Shown: positions 51,644 through 63,015 of the stretch, piece after piece | How the letters are laid out: every line of letters begins with the position of its first letter | Position numbering within the stretch: position 1 is the first letter of the stretch | Source: Perkinsus olseni | Lineage: Eukaryota > Perkinsozoa > Perkinsida > Perkinsidae | Assembly: GCA_013115135.1 (NCBI GenBank) | Contig: JABANP010000158.1 | Coordinates: 39,817 to 103,816 of the forward strand | DNA length: 64,000 nt | Reading direction: 5' to 3' | The notes under the pieces: generated by a model | The model's input: only the letters and a program-made list of their open reading frames with translations | Told to the model about the DNA's origin: nothing | The model's database searches: none | Translations under genes and position numbers: made by a program

Positions 51644-51717
51644 CCCCCCGTCCAATGTTGCTTGAGACTGCCATGTTCGGCCAACCGGGTCATCGGCTCT
51701 CAACATTGGATGGGGGG
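51644..51717. repeat. GC-rich stem-loop of unit 1 (origin candidate)
   Basis: Arms CCCCCCGTCCAATGTTG (51,644-51,660) and CAACATTGGATGGGGGG (51,701-51,717) pair with one G-T, enclosing a 40-nt loop; weaker C-run/G-run pairing extends outward to about 51,630 and 51,728. It lies between the Rep 3' end and the transposase 5' end. The same structure is at 55,467-55,540, 59,291-59,363 and 63,112-63,185, with differing C and G run lengths. Confidence 0.75.
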
Positions 51718-51967
51718 TAGAGGGGGCTCGTCCGCAACAACTCAATGTTACCCACGCTTCTCACAATTACTTTTGCGTTTAACTGCAGCAGACAGCTTCA
51801 CGGATGCTGCTCTGGCCTGCGAAGTCGAAGACATGCCTTCGGAAAAGAACTGCAACTTCCTGCTCGCCGGGTTAATTGCTCTCAACTCGATAGCATCAAG
51901 GCCGATACACAAACTTATATATCGCATACCGAGCAGGCGAATACCCGACCGTCACCCGGAGTACGAG

Positions 51968-53521
51968 CTAGTCATTGTAGGACAGGATTAGTTTAGCAAA
52001 GCAGCTGCCACATGGGGGCAAATCTACTCGGCGATCTATAGGAATAGGATTGTTCAACGTTATCCACGCAAAACGTTCATTTAGCATGCGGTTTTCTTCC
52101 TGAGATAGATGCCGACAGTTGAAAGGCCCCGGGACAGTTGCAATCACCGGGGCATCATCATAGTAAAGTACGTCGGCCCTATTAGAGGTCTTAGGGAGAG
52201 GCACCACGAACGGAGTCTTGCCTTCCAGAAAACAGAGGCAATCTGATATAGCGAAACCAGCCTGCTGCTGATAAACTCTGAAGTCGTCCAATACAAATAT
52301 CTCAGGCTTGCACTCGTCCAGGATAGCCAGCGGATAGCTGCCGGACGACAGCCCGACAGCCTTGAACAAAACGGAGATATGTTTGATCAAGTAGCTTTTG
52401 CCACAGGCTGAGGGCCCCGCCAACATCAGGTTGTGGTTTCTGCTGCGACCATTTATGAGCGTGCGCCTGATGGCGCGAACGAATGAGTGGACCGGCACTT
52501 CATTCCTGGTCAGAATAGTCTCGATAGCACTGGAGGTGACGCCGTTGCACGCACATACATCGGAATCGGCTGTCTCCTCCAAAATTTGCATCCGCGATTT
52601 GGATGCTCTTATCAGATCACGCTCCGCAGACTCCATCCCCCATATCCTCTTGAGCATAGTACCCGGTGTATCCCGGTGATCCAGAATGAAGCTCTTCAGG
52701 TTTTTTTCTTTGCTGGCCGCAGCCAGAAACTCCCGCTCCGTCTTCAGTTTTCTGCTCACCACCCACCCCGCAATATCGCTCAGGCGACGGATTTTGCAAC
52801 CTTCACCAGCTTCCTGTTTCTCGTCCACGATGCGCAGCTCCCGCTGTAGAGGTTCCGAGGGATACGGCGGATGACCCTCGCTCAAGAAGGGAGCAACATC
52901 TTCTTTGACGCAGTATTTATACGAGGCGAGATAGGATTTGAAGGCTTTGAAGCCCACGGCAACACGGTGGCGCAACAACCAGCGCGCTATTCTTCTCCAG
53001 CGGTGCCGACGAGAAGACCTGGTTGCGGCGTGATAGTGAGTTTTGGAGTCGGAATGCTTTTCACTGGCGACGCAAAAGTAGAGTAAGGGCACGTCATGCT
53101 CTTTGAAGGCTTCTTGAATGACCTTGCCGAAGTCTGCTTTGGTCAAATCCAGTTCTGGCCGCAGCAGTGATTCACTGCCATCGCATGGGTGAGACCATGT
53201 TATTAGATAGAAGCAAGAGTAGTCTGGTGACGCTCGCAACGGAGCATCATTGGGGATATTGAAGCCAGATAAACCGTATTGCTGAGTCTGACACGACGCA
53301 GAATGCGTACGTCTCTAGCACGTGTGCGTGCTTTCCGACTAGAAGTGCCCCAGATCTTCTACCTGTGATCCTTCTCCAACTGCCTGAGTGCCAAAAATGG
53401 TAACCTGGCTACTGTCCGGAATTATGAAGTCCCCAATGGATGCAGTATCTTCCGGCCCCGCAGCGCCGCTTGGCGGCTGACTCGGTGAAGAGGCGACCGC
53501 TTCGATGTCGAGATACTCCAT
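51968..53521 (-). CDS. rep: CRESS-type Rep (HUH endonuclease + SF3 helicase), unit 1
   Basis: Rolling-circle replication initiator: nicks the origin, joins ends and unwinds DNA. Exon 1 is 53,363-53,521 (53 codons from ATG, acidic), the intron 53,288-53,362 (75 nt, CAG/GTAGAAG donor, GTGTCAG acceptor, phase 0), exon 2 51,968-53,287 (439 codons and stop). Spliced length is 492. HUH motif 1 is FYLITWSH; motif 2 THYHAAT (His137, His139); motif 3 YCVK (Tyr178, Lys181). Helicase: Walker A GPSACGKS (344-351), Walker B IFVLDDF (Asp387-Asp388). Exon 2 alone has no ATG before its conserved part, which supports splicing. The linker between domains is long for CRESS Reps. Family placement was not tested. 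Confidence 0.88.
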
Positions 53522-53542
53522 TGCGAGGAAAAATCTGATATT

Positions 53543-53630
53543 TTGATCAAATGATCAGCTGATTATTATATAGATATATTTTTATATTCTACAGATTTTC
53601 AGTTGTTCGATCGATCAATTGATCAATTCG
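53543..53630. promoter_or_regulatory. GATC-rich repeat cluster upstream of Rep (possible iterons)
   Basis: It contains TTGATCAA (53,543-53,550), TGATCA (53,552-53,557) and CGATCGATCAATTGATCAATT (split across 53,608-53,628), separated by an AT-rich stretch with TATATAG-like boxes. It lies just upstream of Rep exon 1. Rep proteins usually bind short repeats near their origin and promoter; assigning that role here is inference. The cluster repeats in units 2 and 3. Confidence 0.5.
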
Positions 53631-53760
53631 CGCGAAACGGTCTGGGCGTACTATCCCTTCACGGGTCGATGAGTGCAAACAGCAAGAAGGAAGAATAAGT
53701 CCATCTTGTATTGCGGAAGCGTTGATACAATTCGCTGATCATGAAACACACCGCCCTCCA

Positions 53761-53825
53761 GTCGATGAGAGAGCTGCGCTCGGGACGTATATCACACGGC
53801 TCTCATCGACGCCCTGCTATATTAC
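53761..53825. promoter_or_regulatory. Perfect stem-loop plus TATTAC-like motif (second origin candidate)
   Basis: GTCGATGAGAG (53,761-53,771) and CTCTCATCGAC (53,800-53,810) form a perfect 11-bp stem with a 28-nt loop. Just outside, CTATATTAC (53,817-53,825) shares its last seven bases with the geminivirus-type nonanucleotide, but it is not in the loop. Located between Rep and transposase genes. Repeated in units 2 and 3. Confidence 0.5.
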
Positions 53826-54036
53826 TATAACAAATAAAACGCAACAATTTTTCTTCGAAACATACAGAGTACTTCTCATCCACAGCGATTGATGGTAGTT
53901 GGGTAGCTATATTCACGCTGTATCGAGAGATAATGCCGATAGGACGCCACTCATGGAATAGAGTAACATGATGGGTCACGAGCACGAGTGACTGAAGAGA
54001 AAGGCCTGAAATGCCGAAAGAGTTTGGACAGCACAT
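53803..54036 (-). CDS. Small ORF between transposase and Rep, unit 1 (doubtful)
   Basis: 77 codons, no recognised motif. Present identically in units 2 (57,628-57,861) and 3 (61,446-61,679), but near-identity of the whole unit means that conservation is no evidence for coding. It overlaps the stem-loop arm at its 3' end. Confidence 0.2.
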   Translation of the reverse strand: MCCPNSFGISGLSLQSLVLVTHHVTLFHEWRPIGIISRYSVNIATQLPSIAVDEKYSVCFEEKLLRFICYSNIAGRR

Positions 54037-54271
54037 CCGATGGAAGACCTGACGTACCTCGTGCTATGACACCCTTTTAAGACGATAAACGTCAATCTTT
54101 GGGGATATCGGCTTGCCCGACAAGCTGCGTCGTAGGCGCATAATCTTCAAGGGCGTAGAACGTAACCAATACTATTATTGACTTGACATGAGCTGGCGGA
54201 ATAAGAGCCTAAGAGACAAATACATGCTATGTGTGATGGAGCGGAGATTGCAACGGGTGGGTTACCAAAGG

Positions 54272-55371
54272 CTAGTAGTCGATTAAGCCGCCACGAGTAG
54301 CCAGGAGAGCCTGTAGTCTTCTCGGCATCGTATTTATCAAGCTGTTGGTATCAATAGACCGGAAGATACGGCGGACTCTATCAATAAAGTCGGCTTCGGT
54401 TGTACACGGACGGCTAGCCATCGCTTCGGCACGAAGGCGGCCTTTCAATGCGCTGAACGCATTTTCAATTGGGTTGATGTCAGGGCTGCGTACCGGATAT
54501 GCAGCATATTTGCATCCTGCCCTCTCCAAAACCTGTATACAGGATTTTGTCCTTTGACTCGCGAAATTATCCGCGATGATAACCTTGCGGTTATCGTGGT
54601 TCTTCTTGCATCTTTCCTGCAACCTCGGAATAGCATCCCGCTGCAACACTTCGCAATACGATGCTGCAGAACTATCCCTGATCTTAACGATATCTGATTG
54701 CTGGCCGTATCCAATCATCCCGACGAACTTCACCTTACAGCTGCATGAAAAGCAGCTTTTGAATGTATCAGCAGCCAGCGTTGGATGTGTCCAGGTTCGC
54801 TCTCGGGCACTGGCCCGGGTACCATGCTTGTCGAAGCCTATCGATACACCATCAAGATATAAGCCGATACCGTGACGAAAGAATTTCAGCACCTCAGACC
54901 GCTTCCCGCCGCACCGCTTCAGAATATCACGTGCCCATTTTAGTCGGGCCGCTCTATCGCCGTGTTTGGGCAAAACTCGGCGGACTGTCTTCCGGCATTT
55001 CCAGGAGCTGCTTCTGAGGAGCCGCAGAAAGGTGTCGTACGATATCGGGGCATTGTTGGAGTTGTAGAAGGCTTTTGCGGTGATATGTGGCTGCCGATGT
55101 TTGGCCGCATTGAACGATCTCAACAGTGCTCGCCGCTCCCTCTCAGAGAGAATGTGTGGACGGCCTAATGTACGGTTCTGTCGGGCTCTGGCTTTCTGCG
55201 CTCCTCGACGAGTAGACTGACTTCGACAAACCCGCGACACCGAACTCTGGCTCCGCCCGATGAGCTGGCTAATCGCCCGCGTAGAGTGACCGAGGCGGTG
55301 AAGTGTAGTGATATCATGCCTTTCTGCGGCAGTCAAGAAGAAGCTGTACGGTGCCGCATGTATCGCCCGTC
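54272..55371 (-). CDS. Tc1/mariner-type DD34E transposase, unit 1 (intact)
   Basis: IS630/Tc1/mariner enzymes cut and paste DNA at TA sites. Numbering from the TTG codon at 55,336: an N-terminal helix-turn-helix (about 5-40, HRLGHSTRAISQLIGRSQSS), then the DDE core with Asp162 (LYLDGVS), Asp256 (VIIADNF) and Glu291 (SPDINPIENAF). Exactly 34 residues separate Asp256 and Glu291, the DD34E signature of Tc1-like enzymes. The ORF has no ATG before the HTH. A strong acceptor (polyT then CTTCAG, ending 55,372) lies in frame just upstream, so a 5' exon is likely, probably starting at ATG 55,527-55,529 within the next unit's stem-loop region. The donor is uncertain. Confidence 0.9.
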
Positions 55372-55466
55372 CTGAAGAAAAAAAGAATGACTGCGCACAA
55401 AACTGCCGACAGACCGCGTGCTGCAGATGAAATCAAAACACTTGACTCGCACGCTGCTCCCCCCGG

Positions 55467-55540
55467 CCCCCCGTCCAATGTTGCTTGAGACTGCCATGTT
55501 CGGCCAACCGGGTCATCGGCTCTCAACATTGGATGGGGGG
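55467..55540. repeat. GC-rich stem-loop, unit 2
   Basis: Same arms as in unit 1 (55,467-55,483 and 55,524-55,540); the outer G run after the 3' arm is longer (GGGGGGG). ATG 55,527-55,529 on the minus strand, the candidate transposase start, lies in the 3' arm. Confidence 0.75.
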
Positions 55541-55791
55541 TAGGGGGGGGCTCGTCCGCAACAACTCAATGTTACCCACGCTTCTCACAATTACTTTTGC
55601 GTTTAACTGCAGCAGACAGCTTCACGGATGCTGCTCTGGCCTGCGAAGTCGAAGACATGCCTTCGGAAAAGAACTGCAACTTCCTGCTCGCCGGGTTAAT
55701 TGCTCTCAACTCGATAGCATCAAGGCCGATACACAAACTTATATATCGCATACCGAGCAGGCGAATACCCGACCGTCACCCGGAGTACGAG

Positions 55792-57345
55792 CTAGTCATT
55801 GTAGGACAGGATTAGTTTAGCAAAGCAGCTGCCACATGGGGGCAAATCTACTCGGCGATCTATAGGAATAGGATTGTTCAACGTTATCCACGCAAAACGT
55901 TCATTTAGCATGCGGTTTTCTTCCTGAGATAGATGCCGACAGTTGAAAGGCCCCGGGACAGTTGCAATCACCGGGGCATCATCATAGTAAAGTACGTCGG
56001 CCCTATTAGAGGTCTTAGGGAGAGGCACCACGAACGGAGTCTTGCCTTCCAGAAAACAGAGGCAATCTGATATAGCGAAACCAGCCTGCTGCTGATAAAC
56101 TCTGAAGTCGTCCAATACAAATATCTCAGGCTTGCACTCGTCCAGGATAGCCAGCGGATAGCTGCCGGACGACAGCCCGACAGCCTTGAACAAAACGGAG
56201 ATATGTTTGATCAAGTAGCTTTTGCCACAGGCTGAGGGCCCCGCCAACATCAGGTTGTGGTTTCTGCTGCGACCATTTATGAGCGTGCGCCTGATGGCGC
56301 GAACGAATGAGTGGACCGGCACTTCATTCCTGGTCAGAATAGTCTCGATAGCACTGGAGGTGACGCCGTTGCACGCACATACATCGGAATCGGCTGTCTC
56401 CTCCAAAATTTGCATCCGCGATTTGGATGCTCTTATCAGATCACGCTCCGCAGACTCCATCCCCCATATCCTCTTGAGCATAGTACCCGGTGTATCCCGG
56501 TGATCCAGAATGAAGCTCTTCAGGTTTTTTTCTTTGCTGGCCGCAGCCAGAAACTCCCGCTCCGTCTTCAGTTTTCTGCTCACCACCCACCCCGCAATAT
56601 CGCTCAGGCGACGGATTTTGCAACCTTCACCAGCTTCCTGTTTCTCGTCCACGATGCGCAGCTCCCGCTGTAGAGGTTCCGAGGGATACGGCGGATGACC
56701 CTCGCTCAAGAAGGGAGCAACATCTTCTTTGACGCAGTATTTATACGAGGCGAGATAGGATTTGAAGGCTTTGAAGCCCACGGCAACACGGTGGCGCAAC
56801 AACCAGCGCGCTATTCTTCTCCAGCGGTGCCGACGAGAAGACCTGGTTGCGGCGTGATAGTGAGTTTTGGAGTCGGAATGCTTTTCACTGGCGACGCAAA
56901 AGTAGAGTAAGGGCACGTCATGCTCTTTGAAGGCTTCTTGAATGACCTTGCCGAAGTCTGCTTTGGTCAAATCCAGTTCTGGCCGCAGCAGTGATTCACT
57001 GCCATCGCATGGGTGAGACCATGTTATTAGATAGAAGCAAGAGTAGTCTGGTGACGCTCGCAACGGAGCATCATTGGGGATATTGAAGCCAGATAAACCG
57101 TATTGCTGAGTCTGACACGACGCAGAATGCGTACGTCTCTAGCACGTGTGCGTGCTTTCCGACTAGAAGTGCCCCAGATCTTCTACCTGTGATCCTTCTC
57201 CAACTGCCTGAGTGCCAAAAATGGTAACCTGGCTACTGTCCGGAATTATGAAGTCCCCAATGGATGCAGTATCTTCCGGCCCCGCAGCGCCGCTTGGCGG
57301 CTGACTCGGTGAAGAGGCGACCGCTTCGATGTCGAGATACTCCAT
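55792..57345 (-). CDS. rep: CRESS-type Rep, unit 2
   Basis: Identical in structure to unit 1: exon 1 57,187-57,345, intron 57,112-57,186, exon 2 55,792-57,111. HUH and helicase motifs all present and the frame is intact. An extra T upstream of the ATG opens the frame a few codons further back, but this does not alter the proposed start. Confidence 0.88.
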
Positions 57346-58096
57346 TGCGAGGAAAAATCTGATATTTTTGATCAAATGATCAGCTGATTATTATATAGAT
57401 ATATTTTTATATTCTACAGATTTTCAGTTGTTCGATCGATCAATTGATCAATTCGCGCGAAACGGTCTGGGCGTACTATCCCTTCACGGGTCGATGAGTG
57501 CAAACAGCAAGAAGGAAGAATAAGTCCATCTTGTATTGCGGAAGCGTTGATACAATTCGCTGATCATGAAACACACCGCCCTCCAGTCGATGAGAGAGCT
57601 GCGCTCGGGACGTATATCACACGGCTCTCATCGACGCCCTGCTATATTACTATAACAAATAAAACGCAACAATTTTTCTTCGAAACATACAGAGTACTTC
57701 TCATCCACAGCGATTGATGGTAGTTGGGTAGCTATATTCACGCTGTATCGAGAGATAATGCCGATAGGACGCCACTCATGGAATAGAGTAACATGATGGG
57801 TCACGAGCACGAGTGACTGAAGAGAAAGGCCTGAAATGCCGAAAGAGTTTGGACAGCACATCCGATGGAAGACCTGACGTACCTCGTGCTATGACACCCT
57901 TTTAAGACGATAAACGTCAATCTTTGGGGATATCGGCTTGCCCGACAAGCTGCGTCGTAGGCGCATAATCTTCAAGGGCGTAGAACGTAACCAATACTAT
58001 TATTGACTTGACATGAGCTGGCGGAATAAGAGCCTAAGAGACAAATACATGCTATGTGTGATGGAGCGGAGATTGCAACGGGTGGGTTACCAAAGG

Positions 58097-59197
58097 CTAG
58101 TAGTCGATTAAGCCGCCACGAGTAGCCAGGAGAGCCTGTAGTCTTCTCGGCATCGTATTTATCAAGCTGTTGGTATCAATAGACCGGAAGATACGGCGGA
58201 CTCTATCAATAAAGTCGGCTTCGGTTGTACACGGACGGCTAGCCATCGCTTCGGCACGAAGGCGGCCTTTCAATGCGCTGAACGCATTTTCAATTGGGTT
58301 GATGTCAGGGCTGCGTACCGGATATGCAGCATATTTGCATCCTGCCCTCTCCAAAACCTGTATACAGGATTTTGTCCTTTGACTCGCGAAATTATCCGCG
58401 ATGATAACCTTGCGGTTATCGTGGTTCTTCTTGCATCTTTCCTGCAACCTCGGAATAGCATCCCGCTGCAACACTTCGCAATACGATGCTGCAGAACTAT
58501 CCCTGATCTTAACGATATCTGATTGCTGGCCGTATCCAATCATCCCGACGAACTTCACCTTACAGCTGCATGAAAAGCAGCTTTTGAATGTATCAGCAGC
58601 CAGCGTTGGATGTGTCCAGGTTCGCTCTCGGGCACTGGCCCGGGTACCATGCTTGTCGAAGCCTATCGATACACCATCAAGATATAAGCCGATACCGTGA
58701 CGAAAGAATTTCAGCACCTCAGACCGCTTCCCGCCGCACCGCTTCAGAATATCACGTGCCCATTTTAGTCGGGGCCGCTCTATCGCCGTGTTTGGGCAAA
58801 ACTCGGCGGACTGTCTTCCGGCATTTCCAGGAGCTGCTTCTGAGGAGCCGCAGAAAGGTGTCGTACGATATCGGGGCATTGTTGGAGTTGTAGAAGGCTT
58901 TTGCGGTGATATGTGGCTGCCGATGTTTGGCCGCATTGAACGATCTCAACAGTGCTCGCCGCTCCCTCTCAGAGAGAATGTGTGGACGGCCTAATGTACG
59001 GTTCTGTCGGGCTCTGGCTTTCTGCGCTCCTCGACGAGTAGACTGACTTCGACAAACCCGCGACACCGAACTCTGGCTCCGCCCGATGAGCTGGCTAATC
59101 GCCCGCGTAGAGTGACCGAGGCGGTGAAGTGTAGTGATATCATGCCTTTCTGCGGCAGTCAAGAAGAAGCTGTACGGTGCCGCATGTATCGCCCGTC
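58097..59197 (-). pseudogene. DD34E transposase, unit 2, one-base frameshift
   Basis: Same gene as at 54,272 with one extra G (58,771-58,774, GGGG against GGG) that separates the HTH part (59,162 to about 58,772) from the DDE core. Otherwise the sequence matches unit 1. It is a real inactivation or a homopolymer error. Confidence 0.85.
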
Positions 59198-59290
59198 CTG
59201 AAGAAAAAAAGAATGACTGCGCACAAAACTGCCGACAGACCGCGTGCTGCAGATGAAATCAAAACACTTGACTCGCACGCTGCTCCCCGG

Positions 59291-59363
59291 CCCCCGTCCA
59301 ATGTTGCTTGAGACTGCCATGTTCGGCCAACCGGGTCATCGGCTCTCAACATTGGATGGGGGG
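59291..59363. repeat. GC-rich stem-loop, unit 3 (shortened runs)
   Basis: Arms 59,291-59,306 and 59,347-59,363 with the same core and loop; the C run is five instead of six and the outer runs are shorter. Confidence 0.75.
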
Positions 59364-59610
59364 TAGGGGCTCGTCCGCAACAACTCAATGTTACCCACGC
59401 TTCTCACAATTACTTTTGCGTTTAACTGCAGCAGACAGCTTCACGGATGCTGCTCTGGCCTGCGAAGTCGAAGACATGCCTTCGGAAAAGAACTGCAACT
59501 TCCTGCTCGCCGGGTTAATTGCTCTCAACTCGATAGCATCAAGGCCGATACACAAACTTATATATCGCATACCGAGCAGGCGAATACCCGACCGTCACCC
59601 GGAGTACGAG

Positions 59611-61164
59611 CTAGTCATTGTAGGACAGGATTAGTTTAGCAAAGCAGCTGCCACATGGGGGCAAATCTACTCGGCGATCTATAGGAATAGGATTGTTCAA
59701 CGTTATCCACGCAAAACGTTCATTTAGCATGCGGTTTTCTTCCTGAGATAGATGCCGACAGTTGAAAGGCCCCGGGACAGTTGCAATCACCGGGGCATCA
59801 TCATAGTAAAGTACGTCGGCCCTATTAGAGGTCTTAGGGAGAGGCACCACGAACGGAGTCTTGCCTTCCAGAAAACAGAGGCAATCTGATATAGCGAAAC
59901 CAGCCTGCTGCTGATAAACTCTGAAGTCGTCCAATACAAATATCTCAGGCTTGCACTCGTCCAGGATAGCCAGCGGATAGCTGCCGGACGACAGCCCGAC
60001 AGCCTTGAACAAAACGGAGATATGTTTGATCAAGTAGCTTTTGCCACAGGCTGAGGGCCCCGCCAACATCAGGTTGTGGTTTCTGCTGCGACCATTTATG
60101 AGCGTGCGCCTGATGGCGCGAACGAATGAGTGGACCGGCACTTCATTCCTGGTCAGAATAGTCTCGATAGCACTGGAGGTGACGCCGTTGCACGCACATA
60201 CATCGGAATCGGCTGTCTCCTCCAAAATTTGCATCCGCGATTTGGATGCTCTTATCAGATCACGCTCCGCAGACTCCATCCCCCATATCCTCTTGAGCAT
60301 AGTACCCGGTGTATCCCGGTGATCCAGAATGAAGCTCTTCAGGTTTTTTTCTTTGCTGGCCGCAGCCAGAAACTCCCGCTCCGTCTTCAGTTTTCTGCTC
60401 ACCACCCACCCCGCAATATCGCTCAGGCGACGGATTTTGCAACCTTCACCAGCTTCCTGTTTCTCGTCCACGATGCGCAGCTCCCGCTGTAGAGGTTCCG
60501 AGGGATACGGCGGATGACCCTCGCTCAAGAAGGGAGCAACATCTTCTTTGACGCAGTATTTATACGAGGCGAGATAGGATTTGAAGGCTTTGAAGCCCAC
60601 GGCAACACGGTGGCGCAACAACCAGCGCGCTATTCTTCTCCAGCGGTGCCGACGAGAAGACCTGGTTGCGGCGTGATAGTGAGTTTTGGAGTCGGAATGC
60701 TTTTCACTGGCGACGCAAAAGTAGAGTAAGGGCACGTCATGCTCTTTGAAGGCTTCTTGAATGACCTTGCCGAAGTCTGCTTTGGTCAAATCCAGTTCTG
60801 GCCGCAGCAGTGATTCACTGCCATCGCATGGGTGAGACCATGTTATTAGATAGAAGCAAGAGTAGTCTGGTGACGCTCGCAACGGAGCATCATTGGGGAT
60901 ATTGAAGCCAGATAAACCGTATTGCTGAGTCTGACACGACGCAGAATGCGTACGTCTCTAGCACGTGTGCGTGCTTTCCGACTAGAAGTGCCCCAGATCT
61001 TCTACCTGTGATCCTTCTCCAACTGCCTGAGTGCCAAAAATGGTAACCTGGCTACTGTCCGGAATTATGAAGTCCCCAATGGATGCAGTATCTTCCGGCC
61101 CCGCAGCGCCGCTTGGCGGCTGACTCGGTGAAGAGGCGACCGCTTCGATGTCGAGATACTCCAT
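59611..61164 (-). CDS. rep: CRESS-type Rep, unit 3
   Basis: Exon 1 61,006-61,164, intron 60,931-61,005, exon 2 59,611-60,930. Intact and the same as unit 1. Confidence 0.88.
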
Positions 61165-61789
61165 TGCGAGGAAAAATCTGATATTTTGATCAAATGATCA
61201 GCTGATTATTATATAGATATATTTTTATATTCTACAGATTTTCAGTTGTTCGATCGATCAATTGATCAATTCGCGCGAAACGGTCTGGGCGTACTATCCC
61301 TTCACGGGTCGATGAGTGCAAACAGCAAGAAGGAAGAATAAGTCCATCTTGTATTGCGGAAGCGTTGATACAATTCGCTGATCATGAAACACACCGCCCT
61401 CCAGTCGATGAGAGAGCTGCGCTCGGGACGTATATCACACGGCTCTCATCGACGCCCTGCTATATTACTATAACAAATAAAACGCAACAATTTTTCTTCG
61501 AAACATACAGAGTACTTCTCATCCACAGCGATTGATGGTAGTTGGGTAGCTATATTCACGCTGTATCGAGAGATAATGCCGATAGGACGCCACTCATGGA
61601 ATAGAGTAACATGATGGGTCACGAGCACGAGTGACTGAAGAGAAAGGCCTGAAATGCCGAAAGAGTTTGGACAGCACATCCGATGGAAGACCTGACGTAC
61701 CTCGTGCTATGACACCCTTTTAAGACGATAAACGTCAATCTTTGGGGATATCGGCTTGCCCGACAAGCTGCGTCGTAGGCGCATAATCT

Positions 61790-63015
61790 TCAAGGGCGTA
61801 GAACGTAACCAATACTATTATTGACTTGACATGAGCTGGCGGAATAAGAGCCTAAGAGACAAATACATGCTATGTGTGATGGAGCGGAGATTGCAACGGG
61901 TGGGTTACCAAAGGCTAGTAGTCGATTAAGCCGCCACGAGTAGCCAGGAGAGCCTGTAGTCTTCTCCGGCATCGTATTTATCAAGCTGTTGGTATCAATA
62001 GACCGGAAGATACGGCGGACTCTATCAATAAAGTCGGCTTCGGTTGTACACGGACGGCTAGCCATCGCTTCGGCACGAAGGCGGCCTTTCAATGCGCTGA
62101 ACGCATTTTCAATTGGGTTGATGTCAGGGCTGCGTACCGGATATGCAGCATATTTGCATCCTGCCCTCTCCAAAACCTGTATACAGGATTTTGTCCTTTG
62201 ACTCGCGAAATTATCCGCGATGATAACCTTGCGGTTATCGTGGTTCTTCTTGCATCTTTCCTGCAACCTCGGAATAGCATCCCGCTGCAACACTTCGCAA
62301 TACGATGCTGCAGAACTATCCCTGATCTTAACGATATCTGATTGCTGGCCGTATCCAATCATCCCGACGAACTTCACCTTACAGCTGCATGAAAAGCAGC
62401 TTTTGAATGTATCAGCAGCCAGCGTTGGATGTGTCCAGGTTCGCTCTCGGGCACTGGCCCGGGTACCATGCTTGTCGAAGCCTATCGATACACCATCAAG
62501 ATATAAGCCGATACCGTGACGAAAGAATTTCAGCACCTCAGACCGCTTCCCGCCGCACCGCTTCAGAATATCACGTGCCCATTTTAGTCGGGCCGCTCTA
62601 TCGCCGTGTTTGGGCAAAACTCGGCGGACTGTCTTCCGGCATTTCCAGGAGCTGCTTCTGAGGAGCCGCAGAAAGGTGTCGTACGATATCGGGGCATTGT
62701 TGGAGTTGTAGAAGGCTTTTGCGGTGATATGTGGCTGCCGATGTTTGGCCGCATTGAACGATCTCAACAGTGCTCGCCGCTCCCTCTCAGAGAGAATGTG
62801 TGGACGGCCTAATGTACGGTTCTGTCGGGCTCTGGCTTTCTGCGCTCCTCGACGAGTAGACTGACTTCGACAAACCCGCGACACCGAACTCTGGCTCCGC
62901 CCGATGAGCTGGCTAATCGCCCGCGTAGAGTGACCGAGGCGGTGAAGTGTAGTGATATCATGCCTTTCTGCGGCAGTCAAGAAGAAGCTGTACGGTGCCG
63001 CATGTATCGCCCGTC
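61790..63015 (-). CDS. DD34E transposase, unit 3, altered C-terminus
   Basis: HTH and the whole catalytic triad are intact. One extra C near 61,966 replaces the last ~17 residues with a ~50-residue read-through tail; the normal stop would be at 61,915-61,917. The catalytic core is not affected. Confidence 0.85.

Larger units (their letters stand above)
51601..55423. mobile_element. Rep/transposase array, unit 1 (3823 bp)
   Basis: First of at least four head-to-tail copies. Order along the minus strand: transposase, a spacer with stem-loop and GATC cluster, Rep exon 1, intron, Rep exon 2, GC-rich stem-loop, then the next unit to the left. Both genes are intact here. There is no target duplication or terminal inverted repeat at the left border, and no capsid-like ORF. 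Confidence 0.9.
55424..59249. mobile_element. Rep/transposase array, unit 2 (3826 bp)
   Basis: Nearly identical to unit 1. Differences seen are homopolymer lengths: the G run in the stem-loop, one extra T near 57,366, and one extra G at 58,771-58,774 that breaks the transposase frame. Confidence 0.9.

Noticed and set aside
51601..55423. Terminal inverted repeats of a classical Tc1/mariner transposon around the transposase
   Set aside because: Comparing the flanks of 54,272-55,371 by eye gave no inverted repeat of useful length, and the array border is not at a TA.
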